In this document: in pieces, positions 34,157-42,725 of the stretch
Position numbering within the stretch: position 1 is the first letter of the stretch
Layout: every line of letters starts with the position of its first letter
Notes under the pieces: generated by a model
Databases searched by the model: none
Told to the model about the DNA's origin: nothing
What the model saw: only the letters and a program-made list of their open reading frames with translations
Assembly (NCBI RefSeq): GCF_031179985.1
Contig: NZ_JAPSHJ010000022.1
Location: 1-64,000, forward strand
Direction: 5' to 3'
Origin: Arthrobacter sp.
Lineage (GTDB): Bacteria > Actinomycetota > Actinomycetes > Actinomycetales > Micrococcaceae
DNA length: 64,000 nt
Made by a program: the position numbers and the translations under genes

Positions 34157-35227
34157 TCACCATCCGCTGCGGGTAGGGGTATGCCCTTGCCGTGAGTCTT
34201 CGGGCATCGGCATTTCGGCCCGCAGCCCCAGGAGCCGGACGGGGCGATCCGGCTCGATCTTCGCCGCGAGGTCGAGGGTGCGTGCGAGCACTTCTGCCGG
34301 GTCCGACGTCTGGGGGATCTTGCGGCCGTACGTCTTGGTGAGGAACGGGGCGTAGCGGACCTTGAGCGTCAGCCCGATCACCGGCCGCCCCTCAGCCGCG
34401 ACATCTTCCAGGACCTGCGCCGCCAACTCCCTGACGGCGTCGTGAATCTGCCCGGACTCAGTCAGATCCCGCTGGAAGGTGGTTTCCCGGCTGTGCCCGC
34501 GGGCCACCCAAGGTGTGTCATCGACTGTCCGTGCGCCGTCACCCCGCCCGAGCTGGGCATACCAGGGGCCCATCTTCGGACCGAACTCGGGGACAAGGTC
34601 ATCAGGATTGGACGCTGCAAGCTGTGCAACTGTCCGGATGCCGAGCGTGGCAAGGCGACGCGACACCTTTGTCCCCACGCCCCACAGCTCGATCGTCGGC
34701 CGGCTCCCCATGACCTCGAGCCAGTTGGCATTCGTGAGCCGGAAGACACCGGCAGGCTTGCCGAACCTCGTTGCAACCTTGGCGCGGACCAAGGTGTCAC
34801 CGATGCCGACACTGCAGTGCAACATGGTCTCCTCAAGGACCGCCTGCTGCAATCGCCGGGCGTACGCCTCGGGGTTCTCCGTCAGCACCCCAACGAAAGC
34901 TTCATCCCAGCCGAGCACCTGGACCGTGGCGCCAGGTTGCGAGTGGAGCACCGACATGACTTTTTCGGAGGCGGCGAGGTAAGTATCGGCGTCTACGGGC
35001 AGGATGACGGCGTCGGGCACCTTCCGTGCGGCGATGCGCAGCGGCATTCCCGAGCCGACGCCGAACTTCCTTGCTTCGTAGGACGCTGTCGAGACGACCG
35101 CCCGTTCCGTCGGATCACCGCGTCCGCCAACGATCACCGCCTTGCCCGCAAGCTCAGGCCGGCGCAGCACTTCGACGGCTGCAATGAACTGGTCAAGGTC
35201 CACATGCAGCACCCATGGTTCGCTCAC
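34157..35227 (-). CDS. dinB: Y-family DNA polymerase, DinB2-like
   Basis: This is a 356-residue translesion polymerase with a GTG start at 35227 (V-S-E-P-W-V-L-H-V). Catalytic acids are D10 (H-V-D-L-D-Q-F) and D108/E109 (G-W-D-E-A-F). The fingers/palm, thumb (V-G-T-K-V-S-R-R-L-A-T-L-G-I helix-hairpin-helix) and little-finger domains follow. The position that holds an aromatic steric-gate residue in most DinB proteins (F-F or F-Y) is Ile15 here (D-L-D-Q-F-I). Mycobacterium smegmatis DinB2 likewise has a non-aromatic (Leu) gate and readily uses ribonucleotides. No SOS box was recognised upstream. Confidence 0.9.
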   Translation of the reverse strand: MSEPWVLHVDLDQFIAAVEVLRRPELAGKAVIVGGRGDPTERAVVSTASYEARKFGVGSGMPLRIAARKVPDAVILPVDADTYLAASEKVMSVLHSQPGATVQVLGWDEAFVGVLTENPEAYARRLQQAVLEETMLHCSVGIGDTLVRAKVATRFGKPAGVFRLTNANWLEVMGSRPTIELWGVGTKVSRRLATLGIRTVAQLAASNPDDLVPEFGPKMGPWYAQLGRGDGARTVDDTPWVARGHSRETTFQRDLTESGQIHDAVRELAAQVLEDVAAEGRPVIGLTLKVRYAPFLTKTYGRKIPQTSDPAEVLARTLDLAAKIEPDRPVRLLGLRAEMPMPEDSRQGHTPTRSGW

Positions 35228-35306
35228 AGCCCCAGTCTGCCCCGGGCAGGCGTTCCGCACCACTGCTTCGCCGCCACTGTTTTTGCTGTCTGGGCGTATG
35301 GATTAA

Positions 35307-35374
35307 AGCCGTCGGGTGCTGAGTTGATGCCCTTTTGAACCTCCAAAACGGCACCTACTCAGCACTCGACGGCT
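35307..35374. repeat. Dispersed hairpin repeat, copy 1
   Basis: This is a long imperfect inverted repeat. AGCCGTCG (35307-35314) pairs with CGACGGCT (35367-35374), GTGCTGAGT with ACTCAGCAC, and an inner TGCCCTTTTG with CAAAACGGCA. A related hairpin lies at 63165-63219 and shares the TGCCCTTYTGAAC core and the ACTCAGCA outer arm. It lies between dinB and a small-protein gene. Confidence 0.65.
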
Positions 35375-35393
35375 GCGCATGAACGATGGGTGG

Positions 35394-35594
35394 CTAGTTC
35401 TTTTGGCCGAGCACCTCGGTATCGATATATGACCCGGGGCGGCTAACTGCGCGGCCGTCCCCCTGGCAGCCGCACTTGGCGTCGATTTCCAGCCGGACTG
35501 TAACGGGTTCGGCATCTTCGAGGCTGACGGTGAACGAGGTGTTGCCTTCACCTGATATGCGAAGGACCTTCTCTTTTTGCTGGGAGTCGTGCAT
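35394..35594 (-). CDS. 66-residue conserved small protein
   Basis: This starts at ATG 35594 (M-H-D-S-Q-Q-K-E-K) with ACGGAAG upstream; the frame continues to 35618 without a better start. The body is strand-rich (S-F-T-V-S-L, then V-T-V-R-L-E-I-D-A) and ends with a K-C-G-C-Q-G-D-G cluster, a possible metal or disulfide site. It is 84 bases downstream of the BCCT gene on the same strand and may be co-transcribed. The function is unknown. Confidence 0.55.
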   Translation of the reverse strand: MHDSQQKEKVLRISGEGNTSFTVSLEDAEPVTVRLEIDAKCGCQGDGRAVSRPGSYIDTEVLGQKN

Positions 35595-35678
35595 TTGCTT
35601 CCGTTCTTCTAAAGGCAAGAGGACAAGGGGAGGCCGAAGATCCTGACACCGGAGGGCCAGGATCTTCGGCCGCCGTAT

Positions 35679-37619
35679 CTAGTTGGTTCTGTCGTTCCCC
35701 GGGCAGGGCGTCCCGTCCGAACAACCGTCGTGGTGTTCATGCCTGGTAACGAGGTCGAACTGGACATGGCCGTGTTGCTCCACGCCCGTACGGATCGCAC
35801 GTTCCATCACATTGGTGGCCAGCCGTTGCCGCAGCGCCAGCGGGTCGCGGCGGAGGTCCTTGACGAGGGCGAAGCACAGCAGCAGCATCACCACCACGAA
35901 GGGAAGGGCGGCGACGATGGTGATGCGTTGGAGGCCGGACAGGGCCTCGGAGGGCACGTCTCCGCCCGCCAGGAGCATGACGGCGGCGACGGCCCCGGTG
36001 AGGGTGCCCCAGAAAATGACCACTCCGCGGCGGGGTTCCTCGGCACCGTTGGAGCTGAGCGATCCCATCACGATGGAGGCCGCGTCTGCGCCGGTGATAA
36101 AGAAGATCCCCACCAGGACCATTGCCAGGACGATGACCGCCCCGACAGCCCAGGCCGGCATGCCCAGGTTCTTGACCAGATCGAAAAGAGCGCCGTCGAA
36201 GCTAACGGACGGGACGCCGTCGACCATGGTGACCAGGCCGGGCGTGCCGGCCTTATCGGCTTCCTGCTGCACATGGAAGGCGGTGCCGCCGAAGATGCCG
36301 AACCAGATCACACTGACGACGCTGGGCACCAGCAGCACGCCGGTGACAAACTGCCGGATAGTGCGTCCGCGGCTGATGCGGGCGATGAACATGCCCACGA
36401 AGGGCGTCCAGGATACCCACCAGGCCCAGTAGAAGATGGTCCAGCCGGACATCCAGCTGCGCAGCGCCTCGTCGCCGACGGCTTCGGTCCGGGAGGACAT
36501 TTCCGCGAGGTCCCTCGCGTAGTCGCCGACTGCTGCGGGGATCAGGTTGAGAATGAAAAGGGTGGGTCCTGCAACGAAGACGATCAGGGCCAGGATCACG
36601 GCCAGGACCATGTTGATATTGGAGAGCCACTGGATTCCGCGGCTGATGCCGGAAACGGCGGAGGCGACGAAACAGGTTGTCAGGACGGCCACGATGGCCA
36701 CGAGCACCGGGGTGCCGATTTCTCCCACCCAGCCGTTGGACGTCATGCCGCTGCCGATTTGCAGCGCGCCAAGGCCCAGCGACGCCGCTGTGCCGAAGAG
36801 CGTGGCGAAAATGGCAAGGATATTGATGAACTTGCCGACCGGACCTTCAACTACCCGGATGCCAAAAAGGGACGTGAAGGCGGCGGAGATCAGCTGTTTG
36901 CGGCCCAGCCGGTAGGTTCCGTAGGCCATGGCTATGCCCACCACTGCATACATTGCCCAGGGGTGCAGGGTCCAGTGGAAGATGGACGTGGCCATTGCAG
37001 TCTGGATGGCAGCCGGGGTGCTGCCGTCAACGGTTCCCGGCGGCGGCGAAACGTAGTGGTAGAGAGGCTCGGCCACACCGTAGAACATCAGCCCGATGCC
37101 CATGCCGGCGGCGAACATCATCGCCACCCAGGAGACGGTGCGGAACTCAGGCTTCTCGCCGTCCTTGCCCAGCGGAATGTTGCCGAACTTGCCCAAGGCC
37201 AGCCAGAGCACAAAGATGACGAAGAGTGAGGCCAGGACCATAAAGAGCCATCCTGTGTACTCCATAACCCAGTTCAGGGCACCTGTCGAAGAGGCGGAGA
37301 GGCTGTCCCGGCCAACGAACCCCCAGATCACGAAGGCGACGGCAATGGCGCCTGTGATCCCAAAGGTGACTTTGTCCAGGGTAAGTTTCGTCTTCCGGCG
37401 TGCCGAAACGGCCTGCTCGGTCTTGGCGTTGCGCAGCTCTTCCAGGATCTGATCGTATTCTTCTGAATCCGGCAGGGCAGTTGGCGTTCCATCCTCGGGC
37501 ATGAGCACGACTGATTCAATCCCGTCTTCTGAAGCCACGTCCTCGATTATTAGGCCGTCCGCTTCGCTTTCGCTGACGGGAGGTTTCTTGGGGGGTTTGA
37601 TGTCACTGTTTATAGCCAT
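35679..37619 (-). CDS. BCCT-family betaine/choline/carnitine transporter
   Basis: This 646-residue transporter has twelve membrane helices between long hydrophilic ends. The BCCT signature is unmistakable in helix 8: W-T-I-F-Y-W-A-W-W-V-S-W-T-P-F-V-G-M-F-I, then I-S-R-G-R-T. The helix 3-4 region has H-W-T-L-H-P-W-A-M-Y. It imports quaternary amines with sodium or protons. Neighbouring demethylation genes suggest glycine betaine or dimethylglycine as substrate. The C-terminal tail is His/Asp-rich (E-H-H-D-G-C-S-D-G) rather than the charged osmosensing tail of BetP, so catabolic uptake is more likely than osmotic control. Confidence 0.9.
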   Translation of the reverse strand: MAINSDIKPPKKPPVSESEADGLIIEDVASEDGIESVVLMPEDGTPTALPDSEEYDQILEELRNAKTEQAVSARRKTKLTLDKVTFGITGAIAVAFVIWGFVGRDSLSASSTGALNWVMEYTGWLFMVLASLFVIFVLWLALGKFGNIPLGKDGEKPEFRTVSWVAMMFAAGMGIGLMFYGVAEPLYHYVSPPPGTVDGSTPAAIQTAMATSIFHWTLHPWAMYAVVGIAMAYGTYRLGRKQLISAAFTSLFGIRVVEGPVGKFINILAIFATLFGTAASLGLGALQIGSGMTSNGWVGEIGTPVLVAIVAVLTTCFVASAVSGISRGIQWLSNINMVLAVILALIVFVAGPTLFILNLIPAAVGDYARDLAEMSSRTEAVGDEALRSWMSGWTIFYWAWWVSWTPFVGMFIARISRGRTIRQFVTGVLLVPSVVSVIWFGIFGGTAFHVQQEADKAGTPGLVTMVDGVPSVSFDGALFDLVKNLGMPAWAVGAVIVLAMVLVGIFFITGADAASIVMGSLSSNGAEEPRRGVVIFWGTLTGAVAAVMLLAGGDVPSEALSGLQRITIVAALPFVVVMLLLCFALVKDLRRDPLALRQRLATNVMERAIRTGVEQHGHVQFDLVTRHEHHDGCSDGTPCPGNDRTN

Positions 37620-37657
37620 GAGTGTGTCCTTTGCTTGGGAGTCATGGACTGCTTGTT

Positions 37658-37878
37658 TTAGATGTGGCCGTTAGCTGTCAGGCCGGGAGGAAGGTTGGGG
37701 GCTTCCTCAGATTCGATGATCATGATGTCGCCGTCGACAACTTTGACCTCGTGGGTCCGGACGGGCAGCTTGGCTGGCGGTGCGTCAATGTTGCCTGTTT
37801 GCAGGCAATCGGCGGAGCCGTAGCAAGCCGAAGCGCCTCCCCTGGGGCGGGTTCAGTGAGAGGGCAGGGCTTGTACAC
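37658..37878 (-). pseudogene. Rieske-type ferredoxin gene with internal deletion
   Basis: From GTG 37878, preceded by GGAAAGG, the frame reads C-P-L-T-E-P-A-P-G-E-A-L-R-L-A-T-A-P-P-I-A, the N-terminus of dioxygenase Rieske ferredoxins. About 28 codons in, the frame changes and the tail T-G-N-I-D-A-P-P-A-K-L-P-V-R-T-H-E-V-K follows, ending at TAA 37658. The middle with both Cys-x-His/Cys-x2-His clusters is missing, so no cluster could form. It lies 38 bases upstream of the BCCT gene, once probably in one operon. Confidence 0.65.
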
Positions 37879-38265
37879 GTTTCACCTTTCCAGGGTCCGG
37901 GAATCAGGTTGGCGAATGCTGCAGGGGGCTTTCACATCGTTCCGCATGGAACAACAGAATTCGCGCTAAGCAACAGCGTGCGTCACGTCACACTCAATGT
38001 CAAGATATTTCTGAACCTTCAAACCACCCTTGACAGTAAGCGTGGCCCTACGTCCTCTGTTGCAGATGCTGATAGCTGTTGCGTAATGAGCAATTGAGAT
38101 GGATTTAAGGGTCAATCTTAAGAGACACCAGCGGTCGTGGGAGCTTCCTGGGCCGACCTGTCGTTAGCACGGGCCGCCCGCGGGGTCTTGAGCTTTGCGG
38201 CCGCCTCAGTGGAGCTCGTCCAGCGCATCAACCAGTAGAACGTCGACGCCGGCCAAGGTGCGGGG
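37879..38265 (-). other. Gap between the iclR stop and the ferredoxin remnant
   Basis: These 387 bases have no intact gene. On the minus strand 38115-38260 reads about 45 residues (F-Y-W-L-M-R-W-T-S-S-T-E-A-A-A-K-L) that resemble a transporter tail but cannot be assigned. TTGCGTAATGAGCAA near 38076-38090 is a weak dyad. A TTGACA on the minus strand near 38000 could be part of the promoter for the BCCT unit. Confidence 0.35.
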
Positions 38266-39069
38266 TCACCGTTGCGTGTAGCCCATTTTCTCGCTGATCC
38301 GCAATCCCGCTTCGCGGAGGGATGTGATGAGCTCGGGGACCTTATCAGTGTCGAAGCGGAAGGCCGGTCCTGAAATGCTCACCGAGCCAACTACTGCGGC
38401 CACGTGGTTATAGACCGGAACAGCAAGAGCGTTCAAGCCGATCTCGAGTTCCTCTCTCGACTCCGCATACCCGTTATGGGCGACATCCAGCAACTGCTTT
38501 TCCAGTGCTTCCCGGCTGGTGATGGTGCGGGGTGTGCGGGCAGACAGGCCAACCTCATCAAGGATCTTCCGGCGTTCATCGGCGGGCAGCGCTGCCAGAA
38601 AAACCTTGCCACTGGAAGTGGCATGGAGAGGGGTCAGGCCTCCAACCCAGTCGTGCGTGGCCAGACTGGAGGGTCCAAGCGCCTGGTCAACGTTGACGGC
38701 GTAACCTGAACGCAGGACTGCAAGGTTGACCGTTTCCTTGCTCTGATGCGCCAGATCCTCCAGGATCGGCCGGGCCTCCCGCACCAGGCTGAGGCGGGCG
38801 GGGATGGAGGCGGCGAGGCGGAGGATGCCGAAGCCAAGCTGATACTTTCCACGGCCGCTGTTCTGCTGGACCATCTCAGAGCCCGCAAGGGATTCGAGCA
38901 GCCGAAAGACGGTGGACTTGTGAACGCCCATTTCCTCCGCGATGTCACTCACGCCTGCATGTCCGTCGCGTGAGAGGATCTCGAGGATCTGCAGGGCACG
39001 GTCAACGGACTGCACGCCGCCAGCCTGCCCGTTTGCATTCTTTTGGGCGTCAAGGTCATTTCTGGCCAT
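38266..39069 (-). CDS. IclR-family regulator
   Basis: This 267-residue protein has a winged helix at 20-80 (S-V-D-R-A-L-Q-I-L-E-I-L-S, then V-S-D-I-A-E-E-M-G-V-H-K-S-T-V-F-R-L-L). It also has the GAF-like IclR effector domain (L-H-A-T-S-S-G-K-V-F-L-A near 155, then P-V-Y-N-H-V-A-A-V-V-G-S-V-S-I-S-G-P near 225). ATG 39069 has a moderate TAGGTG site. It lies between the BCCT and fdhD units, all on the minus strand. It may control betaine or sarcosine use, but no target site could be singled out. Confidence 0.9.
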   Translation of the reverse strand: MARNDLDAQKNANGQAGGVQSVDRALQILEILSRDGHAGVSDIAEEMGVHKSTVFRLLESLAGSEMVQQNSGRGKYQLGFGILRLAASIPARLSLVREARPILEDLAHQSKETVNLAVLRSGYAVNVDQALGPSSLATHDWVGGLTPLHATSSGKVFLAALPADERRKILDEVGLSARTPRTITSREALEKQLLDVAHNGYAESREELEIGLNALAVPVYNHVAAVVGSVSISGPAFRFDTDKVPELITSLREAGLRISEKMGYTQR

Positions 39070-39215
39070 GATCCACACCTACGTCTTTCTGTGGCCAAAC
39101 AAGAGGCTGAAAATACCCGCCTTGTGTTTGATCCTAGACCGGAATGGTTAGACCCCCGCAATTCCCCTGTTACAACGGAAGCATGTGTCCGTTCAGTCTT
39201 GCGGCCTAGATGACG

Positions 39216-40097
39216 TCAAAGCAGGACATAGTTCTCCTCTCGGCTCACGTTCTGCGGGCGGCCCAGCCTGTCCCTGCCGGCATAGACATTCAGGCTGTGC
39301 CCCCGGTTGAAGCCAACCAATGTCACCCCGGTTTCGACGGCGAGCTCGGCGGCAAGGCTTGACGGCGCACTCACGGCAGATAAGACAGGAATGCCCGCCA
39401 TAGCTGCCTTCTGGACAAGCTCGAAGGATGCCCGTCCTGAAACCTGGAGGACGATGCCGCTCAACGGCAACAGGTTCTGTCGTAACGCCCAACCTACAAC
39501 TTTGTCCACGGCGTTATGGCGTCCAACATCCTCACGGAGACAGAGTAACTCCGGGGTGGTGCCGTCCACTTTAAACAGGCCGGCCGCATGCACGCCGCCC
39601 GTCTTATCGAACACCGCCTGGGCCTCGCGAAGCCGCTCCGGGAGTTCGGCGAGGACATCCACGGGAACCCGCAGCGCGTCACGGGACGGGTCAAAGCGAA
39701 GGGTCTTGCGGACGGAATCGATTGAGTCCGTCCCGCAGATGCCGCAGGAGCTTGAAGTGTAGACATGCCGCATCGTGTCGGGCATGGGAACATCCGGTCT
39801 CAGCTGGGCATCGATGACGTTATACGTCTGTTCTGCCCCCGCATCTCCGCTGCAAAAGCGCAGTGATACCAGCTCGGAGTGGGAGCTGATGATGCCTTCC
39901 GAAACCAGAAACCCTGCCACCAGGTCAAAATCGTCCCCAGGGGTCCTCATGGTGACCGCGAAAGAGCGGCCGCTGATACGGATTTCCAGGGGCTCCTCAG
40001 CGGCAAGTAAGTCTTCTTTGAACCGTACCGGGTATTCAGTGCCGGATCCATCGAGGTGGAAGCGATGGATCCTCCGGCGTTGAGTCATGCGTGCCAT
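39216..40097 (-). CDS. fdhD: FdhD, formate dehydrogenase sulfurtransferase/chaperone
   Basis: FdhD passes sulfur from a cysteine desulfurase to the molybdenum bis-MGD cofactor of formate dehydrogenases. The protein has 293 residues. It has the active-site loop C-G-I-C-G-T (near residue 120), E-E-P-L-E-I-R-I near 35, and the E-D-V-G-R-H-N-A-V-D-K segment near 200. The gene overlaps moeA. Both ATG 40097 (M-A-R-M-T-Q-R-R-R) and ATG 40088, which makes an ATGA junction with the moeA stop, are possible starts. It supports the formate dehydrogenase encoded 3.5 kb upstream in the same direction. Confidence 0.95.
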   Translation of the reverse strand: MARMTQRRRIHRFHLDGSGTEYPVRFKEDLLAAEEPLEIRISGRSFAVTMRTPGDDFDLVAGFLVSEGIISSHSELVSLRFCSGDAGAEQTYNVIDAQLRPDVPMPDTMRHVYTSSSCGICGTDSIDSVRKTLRFDPSRDALRVPVDVLAELPERLREAQAVFDKTGGVHAAGLFKVDGTTPELLCLREDVGRHNAVDKVVGWALRQNLLPLSGIVLQVSGRASFELVQKAAMAGIPVLSAVSAPSSLAAELAVETGVTLVGFNRGHSLNVYAGRDRLGRPQNVSREENYVLL

Positions 40098-41380
40098 GTG
40101 GTGCTCCGCCCTCGGTTGGCGGTGGACAGGATCGTGTTGTTGGACTCTGTCCAGGGGAGCGGGAGCACAGAGACCGTCTCGCCGGACAGGAGTCCGCCAG
40201 GGGGGACAGCCATGACACCATCAGCTGCGGCCAGTCCTCGGAGCATTCCGGGGCCGGTGTGCGGGACGGGAAAAGCCAACCCCTCGATGAGCCTGAAGGG
40301 AATCAGGCTAGTACGGCCGGGGCAGGGATCAACGTCTGCTGCAGACGTCACCTGCCCGACGGCGGAGAGGGACCTTCCTCCCAGTGCATCCAGCAGTGGT
40401 GCACCAATACTGATGAGGGCCATCATTGCTGCCAAGGGGTTGCCGGGGAGTCCGACGACGAAGCGGCCGTCCGGCAGCCCGGCCAGGACAGCCGGATGGC
40501 CGGGGCGCATGGCGATGCCATCCAGCAGCAGGTGTCCGCCGAGAGCGGCGACGGCATTGCGAAAATGATCTGTCCCGGAACATCCGGTTCCACCAGTGGT
40601 TATGGTTACGTCCGGCCTTGGTCCCGGTAATGTTTCTGAGCCGCCCAATGCCGTGAGCCATTCACCGTAGGAATCCCCGATGCGCACGGAGCCGGCGGGT
40701 GTGCCGCCCAGAAGGGAAATGACTAAGCCCAGCTGGGGACCAAAAGCGTCTCTGACGTGTCCTGGTTCCGGAACACCCGCCGTCACTACTTCGGAACCTG
40801 TCAGTACGATTCCGACCAGCGGTTTGCCCCGCACCTGGAGATGGTCATGGCCGGCCACGGCTGCGAGCGCAACGTGGCCGGGGTTCAATTCCGTACCGGC
40901 GGGGATCAGCACTTCACCGGCCGCAGCTTCTTCGCCGGCAGGACGGATATGGCGGCCCTGACCCGGCTCACCATGCTTTGCAGTGTCATTAAGCCGCAGG
41001 AGAGTGTTGCCTGCAGCGTCTTGGTGGATCTCTCCGCTTTCTTTGCGGAGTATCGACGTGGCACCGGCAGGTACCAGCCCGCCGGTGGCTATGACGCCGG
41101 CACTCCCGGGTAGGAGAAATTTCCGTTTGTCGGTAATGACCCATGGACCGCATCCGCTAATGGCCCAGCCGTCCATGGCAGAGGAGTCGTAGTGGGGGAG
41201 CTCCTGCAGGGCGGCGACGTCGCGGGTCAGGGTGCGGCCTGCTGCCGATGAGAGCGGGACCTCCACCGGTGCGAGCGGGGCAGCACAATCGAAAGCCAGC
41301 TGGCGCGCTTCGGACCAGGTGGGGGAGGTATGCCCGGATGGTCCCCAAGCAGGGAGCAACTTCGATGTGCGACTGCTCAC
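40085..41380 (-). CDS. moeA: Molybdopterin molybdenumtransferase MoeA
   Basis: MoeA inserts molybdate into adenylated molybdopterin. The protein has 431 residues from GTG 41380 with AGGAAA upstream; the frame is open further but the extra part has no similarity. Motifs are S-A-M-D-G-W-A-I (substrate loop, near residue 63), L-T-G-S-E-V-V near 195, T-G-G-T-G-C-S-G-T-D near 265 and G-L-P-G-N-P near 320. The G-G-x-S-x-G loop is changed to G-G-T-G-C-S-G. It forms a coupled pair with fdhD and makes cofactor for the formate dehydrogenase. Confidence 0.9.
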   Translation of the reverse strand: MSSRTSKLLPAWGPSGHTSPTWSEARQLAFDCAAPLAPVEVPLSSAAGRTLTRDVAALQELPHYDSSAMDGWAISGCGPWVITDKRKFLLPGSAGVIATGGLVPAGATSILRKESGEIHQDAAGNTLLRLNDTAKHGEPGQGRHIRPAGEEAAAGEVLIPAGTELNPGHVALAAVAGHDHLQVRGKPLVGIVLTGSEVVTAGVPEPGHVRDAFGPQLGLVISLLGGTPAGSVRIGDSYGEWLTALGGSETLPGPRPDVTITTGGTGCSGTDHFRNAVAALGGHLLLDGIAMRPGHPAVLAGLPDGRFVVGLPGNPLAAMMALISIGAPLLDALGGRSLSAVGQVTSAADVDPCPGRTSLIPFRLIEGLAFPVPHTGPGMLRGLAAADGVMAVPPGGLLSGETVSVLPLPWTESNNTILSTANRGRSTTWHA

Positions 41381-41440
41381 GGTAGTTTCCTGGACGAGCA
41401 AAGGTGCCCCTTTTCTGAAGGTAATGATGCACTGAAAGGA

Positions 41441-41495
41441 GGGGCCGGAGAATGTGGGATCGCACCGTACGGTGTTTGCCCCGATCTCCGGCCCC
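41441..41495 (-). promoter_or_regulatory. Strong stem-loop in the moeA leader
   Basis: GGGGCCGGAGA (41441-41451) pairs perfectly with TCTCCGGCCCC (41485-41495), and CACCGTACGGTG inside the loop is itself palindromic. It lies between the fdhA stop and the moeA start and could end fdhA transcription or control moeA. It does not resemble the Moco riboswitch as I know it. Confidence 0.45.
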
Positions 41496-41507
41496 GTCAG
41501 CGGCCTG

Positions 41508-42725
41508 CTACGCCTTAACGTATCCATTCGGGTTCAGCACGAACTTTGTTGCTGAGCCGGCGTCGAATTCCGCGTATCCGCGCGGCGCTTCATCGAGCGG
41601 GATTGCCTTGGCATTCACTGCCTTGGCGATCTGCACCTTGTCATGCAGGATGGCCATCATCAGTTGGCGGTTGTACTTCATCACGGGGCACTGCCCGGTG
41701 GTGAAGGACAAAGATTTCGCCCACCCGGTTCCCAGCGACAGGGAGAGGGATCCATGCTGGGCCGCCTCGTCGATTCCCCCGGGGTCGCCGGTCACGTAGA
41801 GTCCCGGGATGCCCAGGGCGCCACCTGCTGCAGTGATGTCCATGAGGGAGTTCAGCACAGTGGCCGGCGCTTCGTGCGAGGCGTCCTTGCCATGCCCGCG
41901 GGCTTCGAATCCGACTGCGTCCACACCACAGTCCACTTCGGGCACGCCGAGGATCTGCTCAATCTGGTCCTTCGGGTCACCCTTGGAGACGTTCACCGTT
42001 TCGCATCCGAAGGACCTGGCCTGAACGAGGCGGTCTTCGTTGATGTCTCCGACAATGACGACTGCCGCACCGAGCAGTTGCGCACCGACGGCGGCTGCCA
42101 GACCCACCGGACCAGCGCCTGCGATGTAGACAGTGGAACCGACGCCCACTCCTGCCGTGACTGCTCCGTGGAAGCCAGTGGGGAAGATGTCCGAGAGCAT
42201 GGTCAAGTCCATGATCTTCTCCAAGGCCTGGTCCCGGTCGGGGAACTTCAACAGGTTCCAGTCTGCGTAGGGAACCAATACGTACTCCGCCTGGCCGCCA
42301 ACCCAGCCGCCCATGTCCACGTAGCCGTAGGCGCTGCCGGGCCTGTCGGGGTTAACGTTCAGGCAGATACCTGTCTTGCGTTCCTTGCAGTTGCGGCACC
42401 GGCCGCAGGAGATATTGAAGGGCACGGAGACGATATCGCCGACCTTGATGAATTCGACATCCGGGCCGACTTCCACCACCTCACCGGTGATTTCGTGCCC
42501 CAGGACCAAGTCCCGCGGCGCCGTGGTGCGGCCGCGCACCATGTGCTGGTCCGACCCGCAGATGTTGGTGGTAACCGTGCGGAGGACCACACCGTGGCGA
42601 ACCTTCCGGCCGACATTGGCGGGATTGACGCCGGGTCCATCCTTAAGTTCGAACGTCGGGTAGTCGGTATTGATGATCTCGACGACGCCGGGTTCCTTAT
42701 AGGCGACGGCTCTGTTTCCTGACAT
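41508..42725 (-). CDS. fdhA: Glutathione-independent formaldehyde dehydrogenase (zinc MDR family)
   Basis: This 405-residue enzyme starts at ATG 42725 with AAAGGAG at ideal spacing. It is a medium-chain zinc dehydrogenase with catalytic ligands C-G-S-D-Q-H (Cys near 56) and G-H-E. The structural zinc loop is C-G-R-C-R-N-C-K-E-R-K-T-G-I-C, and the NAD fold has A-G-A-G-P-V-G. The N-terminus N-R-A-V-A-Y and the long insert with P-G-S-A-Y-G-Y-V-D-M-G are typical of FdhA (EC 1.2.1.46). It would oxidise formaldehyde set free by GbcA or the sarcosine branch. It has its own promoter region with GntR-type boxes. Confidence 0.9.
   Translation of the reverse strand: MSGNRAVAYKEPGVVEIINTDYPTFELKDGPGVNPANVGRKVRHGVVLRTVTTNICGSDQHMVRGRTTAPRDLVLGHEITGEVVEVGPDVEFIKVGDIVSVPFNISCGRCRNCKERKTGICLNVNPDRPGSAYGYVDMGGWVGGQAEYVLVPYADWNLLKFPDRDQALEKIMDLTMLSDIFPTGFHGAVTAGVGVGSTVYIAGAGPVGLAAAVGAQLLGAAVVIVGDINEDRLVQARSFGCETVNVSKGDPKDQIEQILGVPEVDCGVDAVGFEARGHGKDASHEAPATVLNSLMDITAAGGALGIPGLYVTGDPGGIDEAAQHGSLSLSLGTGWAKSLSFTTGQCPVMKYNRQLMMAILHDKVQIAKAVNAKAIPLDEAPRGYAEFDAGSATKFVLNPNGYVKA

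Noticed and set aside
38110..38265. Transporter C-terminal remnant after iclR
   Set aside because: The 45-residue frame is suggestive but has no diagnostic motif, so it was noted only in the gap entry.
41381..41507. Moco riboswitch before moeA
   Set aside because: A strong stem-loop is present but its sequence and layout do not match the Moco RNA consensus as I know it.
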